Source: Burkholderia lata (GTDB taxonomy: Bacteria > Pseudomonadota > Gammaproteobacteria > Burkholderiales > Burkholderiaceae). Taken from it: a DNA stretch of 64,000 nucleotides. The translations under genes and the position numbers were made by a program. Below the pieces are notes generated by a model. The model was not told where the DNA came from and ran no database searches. It saw only the letters and a list, made by a program, of their open reading frames with translations. The stretch covers positions 1 through 64,000 of the forward strand of contig NZ_CABVQK010000020.1 in assembly GCF_902499335.1 (NCBI RefSeq), in the 5' to 3' direction. Positions 43,971 to 52,705 of the stretch are shown one piece after another (positions within the stretch are counted from its first letter, which is position 1; each line of letters begins with the position of its first letter).

Positions 43971-45032
43971 ATGATCCTGGTTACCGGCGGCGCGGGTTTT
44001 ATCGGTGCCAACTTTGTACTCGACTGGATGGATGCGTCCGACGAGGCCGTGCTCAACGTCGACAAGCTGACCTATGCGGGCAACCTGCGTACGCTGGCGC
44101 CGCTCGACGGGAATCCGGATCATGTGTTCGCTCGTGTCGATATCTGCGATCGCGCGGCACTCGATGCGCTGTTTGCCGAGCACAAGCCGCGTGCAGTGAT
44201 CCACTTCGCAGCCGAGAGCCACGTCGACCGTTCGATCCACGGGCCGGCCGATTTCGTGCAGACCAACGTCGTCGGTACGTTTACGCTGCTCGAAGCGGCC
44301 CGCTCGCACTGGAACGGCCTGAACGATGCCGACAAGGCGGCGTTCCGCTTCCTGCACGTGTCGACCGACGAGGTGTTCGGGTCGCTTTCCGCGACCGATC
44401 CGCAATTCTCGGAGACGACGCCGTACGCACCGAACAGCCCCTATTCGGCGACGAAGGCCGGCTCCGACCACCTGGTGCGCGCGTATCACCACACGTACGG
44501 CCTGCCGACGCTCACGACGAACTGCTCGAACAACTACGGCCCGTACCAGTTCCCGGAGAAGCTGATCCCGCTGATGATCGCGAACGCGCTCGCCGGCAAG
44601 CCGCTGCCGGTCTACGGCGACGGCCAGAACGTGCGCGACTGGCTGTACGTCGGTGACCACTGCAGCGCGATCCGCGAAGTGCTCGCGCGCGGCGTGCCGG
44701 GCGAGACGTATAACATCGGCGGCTGGAACGAGAAGAAGAACCTCGACGTCGTGCACACGCTCTGCGATCTGCTCGACGCCGCGCGGCCGAAGGCGGCGGG
44801 CTCGTACCGCGATCTGATCACGTACGTGACGGACCGCCCGGGCCACGATCGCCGCTATGCGATCGATGCGCGCAAGCTCGAGCGCGAGCTTGGCTGGAAG
44901 CCCGCCGAAACCTTCGAGACGGGGCTCGCGAAGACCGTGCACTGGTATCTCGACAACCAGGCGTGGGTGGACGATGTCGCGTCCGGCGATTACCGCAAGT
45001 GGGTCGAAACGAATTACGCGCAACGCACGTGA
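43971..45032 (+). CDS. rfbB: dTDP-D-glucose 4,6-dehydratase
   Basis: 353 residues. SDR Rossmann GGAGFIGANFV, HFAAESHVDRSI, STDEVFGSL and the active-site YSATKAGSDHLV are typical of RmlB. RBS GAGAGGACG. Second step of dTDP-L-rhamnose synthesis. First gene of the rfbBACD set; the next gene follows after 11 bp. Confidence 0.98.
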   Translation: MILVTGGAGFIGANFVLDWMDASDEAVLNVDKLTYAGNLRTLAPLDGNPDHVFARVDICDRAALDALFAEHKPRAVIHFAAESHVDRSIHGPADFVQTNVVGTFTLLEAARSHWNGLNDADKAAFRFLHVSTDEVFGSLSATDPQFSETTPYAPNSPYSATKAGSDHLVRAYHHTYGLPTLTTNCSNNYGPYQFPEKLIPLMIANALAGKPLPVYGDGQNVRDWLYVGDHCSAIREVLARGVPGETYNIGGWNEKKNLDVVHTLCDLLDAARPKAAGSYRDLITYVTDRPGHDRRYAIDARKLERELGWKPAETFETGLAKTVHWYLDNQAWVDDVASGDYRKWVETNYAQRT

Positions 45033-45043
45033 GGGGTTGATCG

Positions 45044-45937
45044 ATGGCACGCAAAGGCATCATTCTCGCCGGCGGTTCGGGCACGCGGCTGTATCCGATT
45101 ACGCATGTCGTATCGAAGCAGCTCCTTCCGGTGTACGACAAGCCGATGATCTACTACCCGCTGTCGACACTGATGGTGGCGGGCATCCGCGATGTCCTGA
45201 TCATCTCGACGCCGCACGATACGCCACGCTTCGAAGCGATGCTGGGCGACGGCAGTCAATGGGGGATGAATATCCAGTTCGCGGTGCAGCCGTCGCCGGA
45301 CGGGCTCGCGCAGGCGTTCATCATCGGGAAGTCGTTCATCGGCAACGATCCGTCGGCACTGATCCTCGGCGACAACATCTTCTACGGGCACGATCTCGCG
45401 AAGCAGCTTGAGCGGGCCGACGAGAACACCGACGGCGCCACGGTGTTCGCGTATCACGTGCAGGATCCCGAGCGTTACGGTGTCGTCGAATTCGACCGGG
45501 ATTTCCGCGCGGTGTCGATCGAGGAAAAGCCGGCCAAGCCGCGTTCGAACTACGCGGTGACGGGCCTGTACTTCTACGACAATCGCGTGTGTGACATCGC
45601 GTCCGAGATCAAGCCGTCGCCGCGCGGCGAGCTCGAGATCACCGACGTGAACTCGCGCTATCTTGCCGACGGCGCACTCGACGTCGAGATCATGGGGCGC
45701 GGCTATGCGTGGCTCGACACCGGTACGCACGACTCGCTGATCGACGCGGCGATGTTCATCGCGACGCTGCAGAAGCGCCAGGGCCTCGTCGTCGCCTGCC
45801 CGGAAGAGATCGCCTACCGCAAGAAGTGGATCGACGCCGAGCAGCTGGGCAAGCTCGCCGCACCGCTGTCGAAAAACAGCTACGGGCGATATCTTCAACA
45901 CATTCTTTCCGATCAAGTCGCATGGTCATCCAGGTAA
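45044..45937 (+). CDS. rfbA: Glucose-1-phosphate thymidylyltransferase
   Basis: 297 residues. Nucleotidyltransferase N-terminus KGIILAGGSGTRLYPITHVVSKQLLPVYDKPMIYYPLS, substrate words GDNIFYGHDL, EEKPAKPRSNYAVTGLYFYD and GRGYAWLDTGTHDSL. It makes dTDP-glucose. Its end overlaps the rfbC start by 16 bp. Confidence 0.98.
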   Translation: MARKGIILAGGSGTRLYPITHVVSKQLLPVYDKPMIYYPLSTLMVAGIRDVLIISTPHDTPRFEAMLGDGSQWGMNIQFAVQPSPDGLAQAFIIGKSFIGNDPSALILGDNIFYGHDLAKQLERADENTDGATVFAYHVQDPERYGVVEFDRDFRAVSIEEKPAKPRSNYAVTGLYFYDNRVCDIASEIKPSPRGELEITDVNSRYLADGALDVEIMGRGYAWLDTGTHDSLIDAAMFIATLQKRQGLVVACPEEIAYRKKWIDAEQLGKLAAPLSKNSYGRYLQHILSDQVAWSSR

Positions 45938-46473
45938 CAGCAACGGCACTGCCGGAAGTCAAGATCGTCGAGCCGAAGGTGTACGGCGACGCACGCGGCT
46001 ACTTCTACGAGAGCTTCAATGCCCAGGAGTTCGCCGAACAGGTCGGGCCGGGCATCGAGTTCGTGCAGGACAATCACTCGCGCTCGGTGCGCGGGGTGTT
46101 GCGCGGGCTGCACTACCAGATCGAGCATGCGCAGGGGAAGCTCGTGCGCGTGGTCGAAGGCGAGGTGTTCGACGTCGCGGTCGACGTGCGTCGCAGTTCG
46201 CCGAACTTCGGCAAGTGGGTCGGCGTGACGCTGTCCGCCGACAATCATCGGCAGCTCTGGGTGCCGCCCGGTTTCGCGCACGGCTTCGTCGTGCTGTCCG
46301 AGTCCGCGCAGTTCCTGTACAAGACGACCGACTACTGGTTTCCCGAACACGAGCGCAGCATCATCTGGAACGATCCGGACATCGGCATCGAATGGCCGTT
46401 CGACGGCGAGCCGGTGCTCGCCGCGAAAGATGCGGCGGGCCGGCGGCTCGCCGATGCGGAAGTCTACGCGTGA
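45922..46473 (+). CDS. rfbC: dTDP-4-dehydrorhamnose 3,5-epimerase
   Basis: 183 residues from ATG 45922. The cupin-fold RmlC pattern is VYGDARGYFYESFN, QDNHSRSVRGVLRGLHYQIE, GEVFDVAVDVRRSSPNFGKWVG and PPGFAHGFVVLS. The catalytic His is in GLHYQ. It overlaps rfbA, so translation is coupled. Confidence 0.98.
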   Translation: MVIQVTATALPEVKIVEPKVYGDARGYFYESFNAQEFAEQVGPGIEFVQDNHSRSVRGVLRGLHYQIEHAQGKLVRVVEGEVFDVAVDVRRSSPNFGKWVGVTLSADNHRQLWVPPGFAHGFVVLSESAQFLYKTTDYWFPEHERSIIWNDPDIGIEWPFDGEPVLAAKDAAGRRLADAEVYA

Positions 46474-46566
46474 GCGTGCAGGGGCCCGTTGCCGCGGCGG
46501 CGGCCCGATTCGCAGGCCGGATCGGGCAACGTGCACCCGCCGGGGCGCCACTCAATTCTGAATGCC

Positions 46567-47478
46567 ATGAATGATTCGTTTCGTGTAACGCAGCCGATTC
46601 TCGTGACCGGCGCCAATGGACAGGTCGGCTTCGAGTTGACGCGATCGCTGCAAGGGCTGGCGCCGGTTGTCGCGCTCGATCGCAGCCGCCTCGATCTTGC
46701 CGATCCGGACCAGATTCGTCGCGTCGTGCGCGACATCGGCCCGGCCGTCATCGTCAACGCGGCGGCGTATACCGCGGTCGATCGCGCGGAAAGCGACGAA
46801 GCGGCGGCACGGCAAATCAATGGCGACGCGCCCGGCATCCTGGCCGAGGAGGCCGTGCGTGCCGGTGCGCTGCTGGTGCATTACTCGACGGATTACGTGT
46901 TCGACGGGCATGGCGATCAACCGTTTCGCGAGGACGACGCGACCGGCCCGCTGAATGTGTATGGCCGCACGAAGCTTGCCGGCGAGCAGGCGATCGCGGC
47001 CGTCGGCGGCGATCACCTGATATTCCGCACGAGCTGGGTGTATGGCGCCACGGGAAAGAACTTTCTCGGGACGATGCTCAGGCTGGGGCGCGAACGCGAC
47101 GAACTCAATGTCGTCGCGGACCAGATCGGCGCGCCGACGTGGAGCGGCACGATTGCCGCACTGACCGGCCATGTCCTGGCCCGCTACTGCGCCGATCGTG
47201 GCGGCCAGCGCGACTGGTGGCGCGAGCACGCCGGTGTCTATCATTTGACGAATGGCGGCGAGACGTCATGGCATGGCTTTGCCAAGGCCATTTTCGCCCG
47301 TGCGGGCCTGGACCGCGTCGCCGTGCATCCGATCACGAGCGATCAATATCCGACGCCGGCGGCGCGTCCCCGCAATTCGCGGTTGTCGGGCGACAAGTTG
47401 TCCCGCGTGTTCGGGTTGCGTGCGCCGTCATGGGAGGATTCTCTGACGCGCTGCCTGCAGGAACCCGGCTTCGCCTGA
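46567..47478 (+). CDS. rfbD: dTDP-4-dehydrorhamnose reductase
   Basis: 303 residues from ATG 46567. ILVTGANGQVGFELTRSL, VNAAAYTAVDRAESD, HYSTDYVFDGH and the YGRTKLAGEQA active site are RmlD signatures. It completes dTDP-L-rhamnose. Located 93 bp after rfbC. Confidence 0.97.
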   Translation: MNDSFRVTQPILVTGANGQVGFELTRSLQGLAPVVALDRSRLDLADPDQIRRVVRDIGPAVIVNAAAYTAVDRAESDEAAARQINGDAPGILAEEAVRAGALLVHYSTDYVFDGHGDQPFREDDATGPLNVYGRTKLAGEQAIAAVGGDHLIFRTSWVYGATGKNFLGTMLRLGRERDELNVVADQIGAPTWSGTIAALTGHVLARYCADRGGQRDWWREHAGVYHLTNGGETSWHGFAKAIFARAGLDRVAVHPITSDQYPTPAARPRNSRLSGDKLSRVFGLRAPSWEDSLTRCLQEPGFA

Positions 47479-47865
47479 CCGGTGCCCGTCCGCGATCGGC
47501 CGAAACGGGGTGGCATCATACAGATGACACAATATGTTCCGCCGCAACAATCTGTAACAGGCCTGCTCATTTATAATGCTGCGCTGGCGAGTCGGTCCCG
47601 GGCCGGACTGTCAGGGCAAAGGCGGTATGGCCAAGGTTGCGCGCGGGTGGGTTGGTTTTCCCCCGGCGAGCGCGTCCACAAGGGGCTGACCATTGCGTCC
47701 ATCCCGGTTGGCGGCGGCGCGGGCAACTTTTACAAATTGATAATATTTCCCTGCCCACCTTCAGTACCATCTCTCAGTTGCTGTGACCTGGCGAGGTCTT
47801 CCCGAGCGGATTCGCATGACAGGTGGTGGCAGTAAGGTGTAAACAGCGAAACCACAATCTGCTCA
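47479..47865. other. Intergenic region between rfbD and the first glycosyltransferase
   Basis: No gene is supported. -10-like sequences TATAAT (47572-47577) and TAATAT (about 47741) occur without good -35 partners. An internal O-antigen promoter may lie here. No JUMPStart/ops match was convincing. Confidence 0.35.
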
Positions 47866-48714
47866 ATGACTCGATCTTCGTCGCCCAGCTATCTGCTCTC
47901 GATTTCCGTTGTCGCGTATCGACCGGATCCGGTGCTGCTCGAGCGTACGCTGTCGACCCTGCTCGATTCGCTGCTGGCGTTGCGTGACACCCCGCAGGCG
48001 GCAGCGTGCGAGCGGCTGGCAAGGTTCTATCTCGTCGACAACGGCGACAGCGAGGTTCCGCAGGCGTGGCGGGATCGCCTCGAGCAGGCCGGCGTCGACT
48101 TCGAAGTGCTGCGTGGTCACGGAAACGTGGGTTACGGCCGGGGTCACAATCTCGCCATCGAGCGCAGCGACAGTGTTTTCCATCTCGTCCTGAACCCGGA
48201 CGTGCTGTGTCAGCGCGATACGCTGACGGCCGCGATCGAATTGATGGCCGCGCATCCGGAAGTCGGCCTGGTCGTTCCCGAGGTTCGCGGCGAGGACGGG
48301 TCGGTCCAGTACCTGTGCCGTCGTTACCCGAAAGTCCTGGATCTGCTGTTGCGCGGCTTTGCGCCGCAATCGATCCGTCGCCTGTTCAAGGGGCGCCTGG
48401 AGCGCTACGAAATGCGCGAAGAGTGTGGCACGGCCGAGGACGTCTGGGGGCCCGCCATCGTGAGCGGCTGCTTCATGTTTTATCGAAGCAGCGTGTTGCG
48501 GAAGCTGGCCGGCTTCGACCCGCGCTACTTTCTCTACTTCGAGGATTACGACCTCAGCCTCCGGACGGCCGAGGTGGCGCGGATCGTCTATTCGCCGCGC
48601 GTCCGGATCGTCCATTTCGGCGGCGGGGCGGCCAGGAAGGGATGGCTGCACATCCGGCTGTTCGTCGCGTCGGCGATCCAGTTCTACAACCGTTTTGGCT
48701 GGCGGTGGATCTGA
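47866..48714 (+). CDS. Family 2 glycosyltransferase (rhamnosyltransferase-like, WbbL type)
   Basis: 282 residues. GT-A start SPSYLLSISVVAYRPDPVLLERTLSTLL, then GHGNVGYGRGHNLAIE, a DXD-like LNPDV and the acceptor region VSGCFMFYRSSVLRKLAGFDPRYFLYFEDYDLSLR. This text is close to WbbL-like rhamnosyltransferases that use dTDP-rhamnose, which rfbBACD supply. A C-terminal membrane-proximal helix is present. The stop overlaps the start of the next gene. Confidence 0.85.
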   Translation: MTRSSSPSYLLSISVVAYRPDPVLLERTLSTLLDSLLALRDTPQAAACERLARFYLVDNGDSEVPQAWRDRLEQAGVDFEVLRGHGNVGYGRGHNLAIERSDSVFHLVLNPDVLCQRDTLTAAIELMAAHPEVGLVVPEVRGEDGSVQYLCRRYPKVLDLLLRGFAPQSIRRLFKGRLERYEMREECGTAEDVWGPAIVSGCFMFYRSSVLRKLAGFDPRYFLYFEDYDLSLRTAEVARIVYSPRVRIVHFGGGAARKGWLHIRLFVASAIQFYNRFGWRWI

Positions 48715-49676
48715 TGCGCATTCTGGTTTCCGGTGCGAACGGATTTGTCGGGCGCGTGGTGTGCGCTGCGGCGGTGGCACGCGGTCACGACGTGACGGCA
48801 CTCGTCCGCCGTGCGGGCCTCGGCCTGCCCGGCGTACGCGAATGGGTGTCGCCCGAGCCCGATTTCGTGTCGGTCGGCGACGCATGGGCCGCCGGCGAGA
48901 TCGATGCCGTCGTGCACACGGCGGCGCGCGTGCATCAGTTCGGGCGTCACGAGGCGCAACTGCTCGACGCATATCGGAGTACCAACCTCGACGGCACGCT
49001 GCGGCTGGCCGAGGCGGCCTATCGGCACGGTTGTCGCCGGTTCGTGAGCATGAGCAGCGTGAAGGCGCTGGCCGAGCGCGATGCCGGCCGGCCCCTGCGC
49101 GAGAGCGACACGCCCCGGCCGCTCGATGCATACGGCGTGTCGAAGCGCGAGACCGAGGAGGCGCTGGCGGCGCTCGCCGCCCGCTATCAGCGGCAGGGCG
49201 TGTCCGTGCGTTGCCCGCTTGTCTACGGGCCCGGTGTCGCCGGCAACTTCGAACGCCTGATGTCGGCGGTCGCGCGTCGTACGCCGCTGCCGCTCGGACG
49301 GGCATCCGCCCCCCGCAGCCTGGTCTACGTCGGCAACCTCGCCGATGCATTGCTGGCGCTGGCGGAGCACACGGGCGCATGCCAGTCCGTCTATCACGTC
49401 GCGGATCGCGAAACCTTGACCGTGCGTGAGCTGATCGAGGCGCTGGGGCGTCATCTCGGGCAGCCGGCGCGCCTCATCGACGTTCCCGTCGGCTTGCTGC
49501 AACTGGCGGCGCGCGTGACCGGGCGGACCGAGACGGTACGCCGGCTCGTCGATCCGCTGCGGCTCGATACCGCCGCAATCCGGCAGGATCTCGGCTGGCA
49601 GCCGCCCTTCAGCTGCGAAGAGGGCCTGGCGCAAACCGCCCGCGGGCGTCGTGAACTTCGCGGGGAGGCGCGCTGA
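48714..49676 (+). CDS. NAD-dependent epimerase/dehydratase (nucleotide-sugar SDR, WbpV/WbiG-like)
   Basis: 320 residues from ATG 48714. Extended SDR with MRILVSGANGFVGRVVC, VVHTAARVHQFG, RFVSMSSVKAL and YGVSKRETEEAL (YxxxK). It groups by pattern with UDP-GlcNAc 4-epimerase or dehydrorhamnose-type enzymes adjacent to WbpL-type transferases. The exact substrate cannot be told. It sits 2 bp before the initiating transferase gene. Confidence 0.85.
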   Translation: MRILVSGANGFVGRVVCAAAVARGHDVTALVRRAGLGLPGVREWVSPEPDFVSVGDAWAAGEIDAVVHTAARVHQFGRHEAQLLDAYRSTNLDGTLRLAEAAYRHGCRRFVSMSSVKALAERDAGRPLRESDTPRPLDAYGVSKRETEEALAALAARYQRQGVSVRCPLVYGPGVAGNFERLMSAVARRTPLPLGRASAPRSLVYVGNLADALLALAEHTGACQSVYHVADRETLTVRELIEALGRHLGQPARLIDVPVGLLQLAARVTGRTETVRRLVDPLRLDTAAIRQDLGWQPPFSCEEGLAQTARGRRELRGEAR

Positions 49677-49678
49677 AC

Positions 49679-50674
49679 ATGCAGGATCTTCCTTCAATCG
49701 CGGCAGCCGCGGCGCTTGCCGCAGTGCTGTGCGTGGTGGTGCTGGCCGGGCTGCTGAAGACGCGGCTGGCGTGGCGGCTCGCGATCGATACGCCCAACTG
49801 GCGGTCACTTCATACGATACCCGTGCCGCGTGTCGGCGGCTGGGGCGTCGTGCCTGCGGCCGCAGTGGTCGCGCTGGCGGTCGGTGCCGGGTCGCGGATC
49901 GGTTATGCGCTGGCCGGTATGGTGGTGTTGGCGGTACTCTCGTTCATCGACGACCGGCGCGGGCTGCCGGCCAGCATCCGGTTTGCCGTCCACTTCATCG
50001 TGGCCGGGCTGTTCGTCTGGTCGCTCGGGGCCGGCAACGGCCTGTGGGTGATGGTCGTGTTGATCGTGGCGATCGTCTGGATGACCAACCTGTACAACTT
50101 CATGGACGGCCTCGACGGGCTTGCCGGCGGTATGGCGCTGTTCGGGTTCGCCGCCTATGCGTGGGCGGCCGCCGGCCACGCACCGGAGCTGGCCGTCATT
50201 GCCGCGGCGCTGGCCGGCGCCGCGCTGGGTTTTCTCGTATTCAATTTTCACCCGGCGAAGATCTTTCTCGGCGATGTCGGCTCGATTCCGCTGGGCTTCA
50301 TGGCCGGTGCGCTCGGACTGTACGGCTGGCGGCACGAGGCCTGGCCGCTCTGGTATCCGGCGATCGTCTTTTCGCCGTTCATCGCGGATGCGTCGCTGAC
50401 GCTCGCGAAGCGCATGATCCGGAAGGAGAAGATCTGGGAGGCGCACCGCGAGCATTACTATCAGCGACTGGTTCGGATGGGCATGGGGCATCGGCCGATT
50501 GCCGCGGTCTGGTACGGCCTGATGGCGGCTGCGGCGTTGCTGGGCATCGGGATGCTGCGATTGTCAGCGTTCGCCCAGTACGCGATCGTGGTGTTGTGGT
50601 TTCTCGGGTTGCTTGTCGCGTGCTTCAGGCTGGATGCAGCCTGGAAGCGCTTCGAGCGCCAGGAATCCACCTGA
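49679..50674 (+). CDS. Undecaprenyl-phosphate sugar-phosphate transferase (WecA/WbpL-type, glycosyltransferase family 4)
   Basis: 331 residues with about ten membrane spans. The MraY/WecA motifs are SLHTIPVPRVGGWGV, FIDDRRGLPASIRF (the catalytic DD), NLYNFMDGLDGLAGG, and GDVGSIPLGFMAGAL with preceding FNFHPAKIFLGD. The C-terminal HREHYYQRLVRMG is the cytosolic loop motif. It loads the first sugar phosphate on undecaprenyl phosphate to start the O-antigen chain. Confidence 0.93.
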   Translation: MQDLPSIAAAAALAAVLCVVVLAGLLKTRLAWRLAIDTPNWRSLHTIPVPRVGGWGVVPAAAVVALAVGAGSRIGYALAGMVVLAVLSFIDDRRGLPASIRFAVHFIVAGLFVWSLGAGNGLWVMVVLIVAIVWMTNLYNFMDGLDGLAGGMALFGFAAYAWAAAGHAPELAVIAAALAGAALGFLVFNFHPAKIFLGDVGSIPLGFMAGALGLYGWRHEAWPLWYPAIVFSPFIADASLTLAKRMIRKEKIWEAHREHYYQRLVRMGMGHRPIAAVWYGLMAAAALLGIGMLRLSAFAQYAIVVLWFLGLLVACFRLDAAWKRFERQEST

Positions 50675-50795
50675 CGCGGAAGCGGCTGGCCGTCTCGACG
50701 ACACCCTGAGTCGAGCGGCCGAGGGAAGCGTGCGGCCGCGTCGACGGATGGCGACGCGGGTGCGAAGGTAAATTGGAGCTGGACAACTGATACGT

Positions 50796-51587
50796 ATGAG
50801 TCAAATCGATTACCGAAGGAACGAGCTGTTCGACACGGTCAAGGCGCCGCAACTGTGGGGCTTGCTCGCGTGGTACGACATCAAGCAGCGCTACCGGCGC
50901 TCGGTGCTGGGGCCGTTCTGGATGACGCTGAGCACCGGGATCATGATCGCGACGCTGGGTGTCGTCTGGTCGATGATCTTCAAGATGCAGATTCACGAGT
51001 ACCTGCCGTTCTACGCGATCGGTCAGGTCGTCTGGTCGTTCTATTCGACGCAGGTCAACGAGTCGTGCACGGCGTTTTCCCAGTTCGAAGGGCTGATGAA
51101 GCAGACGCGTCTGCCGCTGCCGTCGTTCGTGCTCCGGCTGGTGGTCCGCAACCTGATCATCTTCGCGCACAACTTCGTGGTGGTCGCGCTGGTCATCACG
51201 TTCATCGGTCCCGGCTGGTCGTGGTACGCGTTGCTGGCGGTGCCGGGGCTGATGCTCGCATCGGTCGCGATCTTCTTCATTTCGCTGTGCGTGGCCATTC
51301 CGTGCACCCGTTTCCGTGACCTGTTGCCCGTCGTGCAGAACCTGACGATGATCGGCTTCTACCTGACGCCGATCCTGTGGCAGCCGAAGACGCTCGGCTC
51401 GAAATTCGAGTGGATGGTCGCCCTCAACCCGGCCGCGCATTTGCTGGACGTCGTGCGCAGTCCGTTGCTGGGGCAGATGCCGTCGCTCGCATCATGGGCC
51501 TGGGTAATCGGCATTGTTGTAGTAACCGGCGGGGTGGCATCGCTGATGTTGTCGCGGTATCGCCACCGTGTTGCGTATTGGCTTTGA
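50796..51587 (+). CDS. wzm: O-antigen ABC transporter permease Wzm
   Basis: 263 residues, six predicted spans. LWGLLAWYDIKQRYRRSVLGPFWMTLSTGIMIATLGVVWS is the typical Wzm/KpsM-family N-terminus. With Wzt it exports the finished undecaprenyl-linked polymer across the inner membrane, so O-antigen is ABC- rather than Wzy-dependent. Confidence 0.94.
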   Translation: MSQIDYRRNELFDTVKAPQLWGLLAWYDIKQRYRRSVLGPFWMTLSTGIMIATLGVVWSMIFKMQIHEYLPFYAIGQVVWSFYSTQVNESCTAFSQFEGLMKQTRLPLPSFVLRLVVRNLIIFAHNFVVVALVITFIGPGWSWYALLAVPGLMLASVAIFFISLCVAIPCTRFRDLLPVVQNLTMIGFYLTPILWQPKTLGSKFEWMVALNPAAHLLDVVRSPLLGQMPSLASWAWVIGIVVVTGGVASLMLSRYRHRVAYWL

Positions 51588-51601
51588 TCGAGAGTGGCTG
51601 T

Positions 51602-52351
51602 ATGGAATCTGTGCATATTCGTGCTGACCGTATCACCGTCGAGTTTCCGATTTTCAACGCGTCGCACCGCTCGCTGAAGAAGGCGGTGTTGCGCGCCACG
51701 ACCGGCGGGCGCGTCGCACACGATGCGGGCAAGCACGTCGTCGTGCGCGCGGTGAGCGAAGCGACGTTCGAGTTCAAGCCGGGCGATCGCGTTGCGCTGG
51801 TCGGCCACAACGGCGCCGGCAAGACCACGCTGTTGCGCGTGCTGTCGGGCGTGTACGCGCCGGTCTCGGGGCGGCTCGACGTGAAAGGGCGCATCGGCTC
51901 GCTGCTGGACATCTCGCTCGGGATGGATCCGGAGGCGACCGGCTACGAAAACATCTTTCTGCGCGGCGTCGTGATGGGGCTGCGGCCGAGCGAGATCGAA
52001 GCGAAGATAGACGAGATCGCCGAGTTCAGCGAACTGGGCGACTACCTGAACATGCCGACCCGCACCTATTCGAGCGGGATGGCGCTGCGGCTCGCGTTCG
52101 CGGTTTCGACGGCCGTCCACCCGGACATTCTGCTGATGGACGAGTGGCTGTCGGTCGGCGACGAGTCGTTCAACAAGAAGGCGTCGGACCGGTTGAATTC
52201 GCTGGTCGAGCGATCGTCGATTCTCGTGATGGCATCGCATTCGCCGCAACTCGTGGAGCGCGTGTGCAACCGGAAGATCGTCATCGACAAAGGGACGTTG
52301 ACCGAGGTGCCGATGGACAAGCCGTTGTCGGATCTCGTGGTTAGTGCGTAG
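51602..52351 (+). CDS. wzt: O-antigen ABC transporter ATPase Wzt, short form
   Basis: 249 residues from ATG 51602. Walker A GHNGAGKTTLL, signature YSSGMALRL, Walker B ILLMDEWLSVGD and the switch His in MASHSPQL. The protein ends right after the ATPase domain: the C-terminal carbohydrate-binding domain found in long Wzt proteins (E. coli O8/O9a) is absent, as in Klebsiella O2a. Starts 14 bp after wzm. Confidence 0.94.
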   Translation: MESVHIRADRITVEFPIFNASHRSLKKAVLRATTGGRVAHDAGKHVVVRAVSEATFEFKPGDRVALVGHNGAGKTTLLRVLSGVYAPVSGRLDVKGRIGSLLDISLGMDPEATGYENIFLRGVVMGLRPSEIEAKIDEIAEFSELGDYLNMPTRTYSSGMALRLAFAVSTAVHPDILLMDEWLSVGDESFNKKASDRLNSLVERSSILVMASHSPQLVERVCNRKIVIDKGTLTEVPMDKPLSDLVVSA

Positions 52352-52373
52352 TTCATAACATTCGTCAAGCGCG

Positions 52374-52391
52374 CCCCGGCCAAGGCCGGGG
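52374..52391 (+). terminator. GC hairpin after wzt
   Basis: CCCCGG (52374-52379), CCAAGG loop, CCGGGG (52386-52391). No T-tract follows; it may only stabilise the mRNA or give partial termination. Confidence 0.35.
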
Positions 52392-52705
52392 TGTGCGCCG
52401 ACGGGTGGGATATAATCCGCTACGGCTATACAGGGCATACCCTGAGCGGGTGAGCGAGTCTTAATAAAAATGATTCGCATCTGCCGCCAGGATCGTGACG
52501 TGCAACGAGCGCGTCATTCGCCTGCCGTGCAGTGGATGGGTTGGCGTCCTAACGAGAGCAATCTCCGGGGCGGTATGGTCCAAGTTCTTGAAAGGCTTTG
52601 GTTCGAGAACGTTTGCCAGGCACGGTCACGACGACAGCCGTTTGTCGCCATGATCTGGCGGGCAGATGGGTATCTTCTCGATGAAGCCGGATGGAAGGTA
52701 ATTTT
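52392..52705. other. Intergenic control region before the L-deoxyhexosamine genes
   Basis: TATAAT at 52411-52416 without a clear -35, a near-palindrome CAGGGCATACCCTG (52431-52444), and a Fur-box-like AATGATTCGCATCTG (52469-52483). The last is identical over 15 bp to part of the candidate Fur box at 13508-13522. No gene is supported. A second promoter for the downstream half of the cluster is likely here. Confidence 0.4.

Noticed and set aside
47790..47850. JUMPStart/ops-like sequence (ggtggtggcagtaaggtg) before the first O-antigen glycosyltransferase
   Set aside because: It does not match the GGCGGTAG core of ops, so RfaH-type control cannot be claimed.
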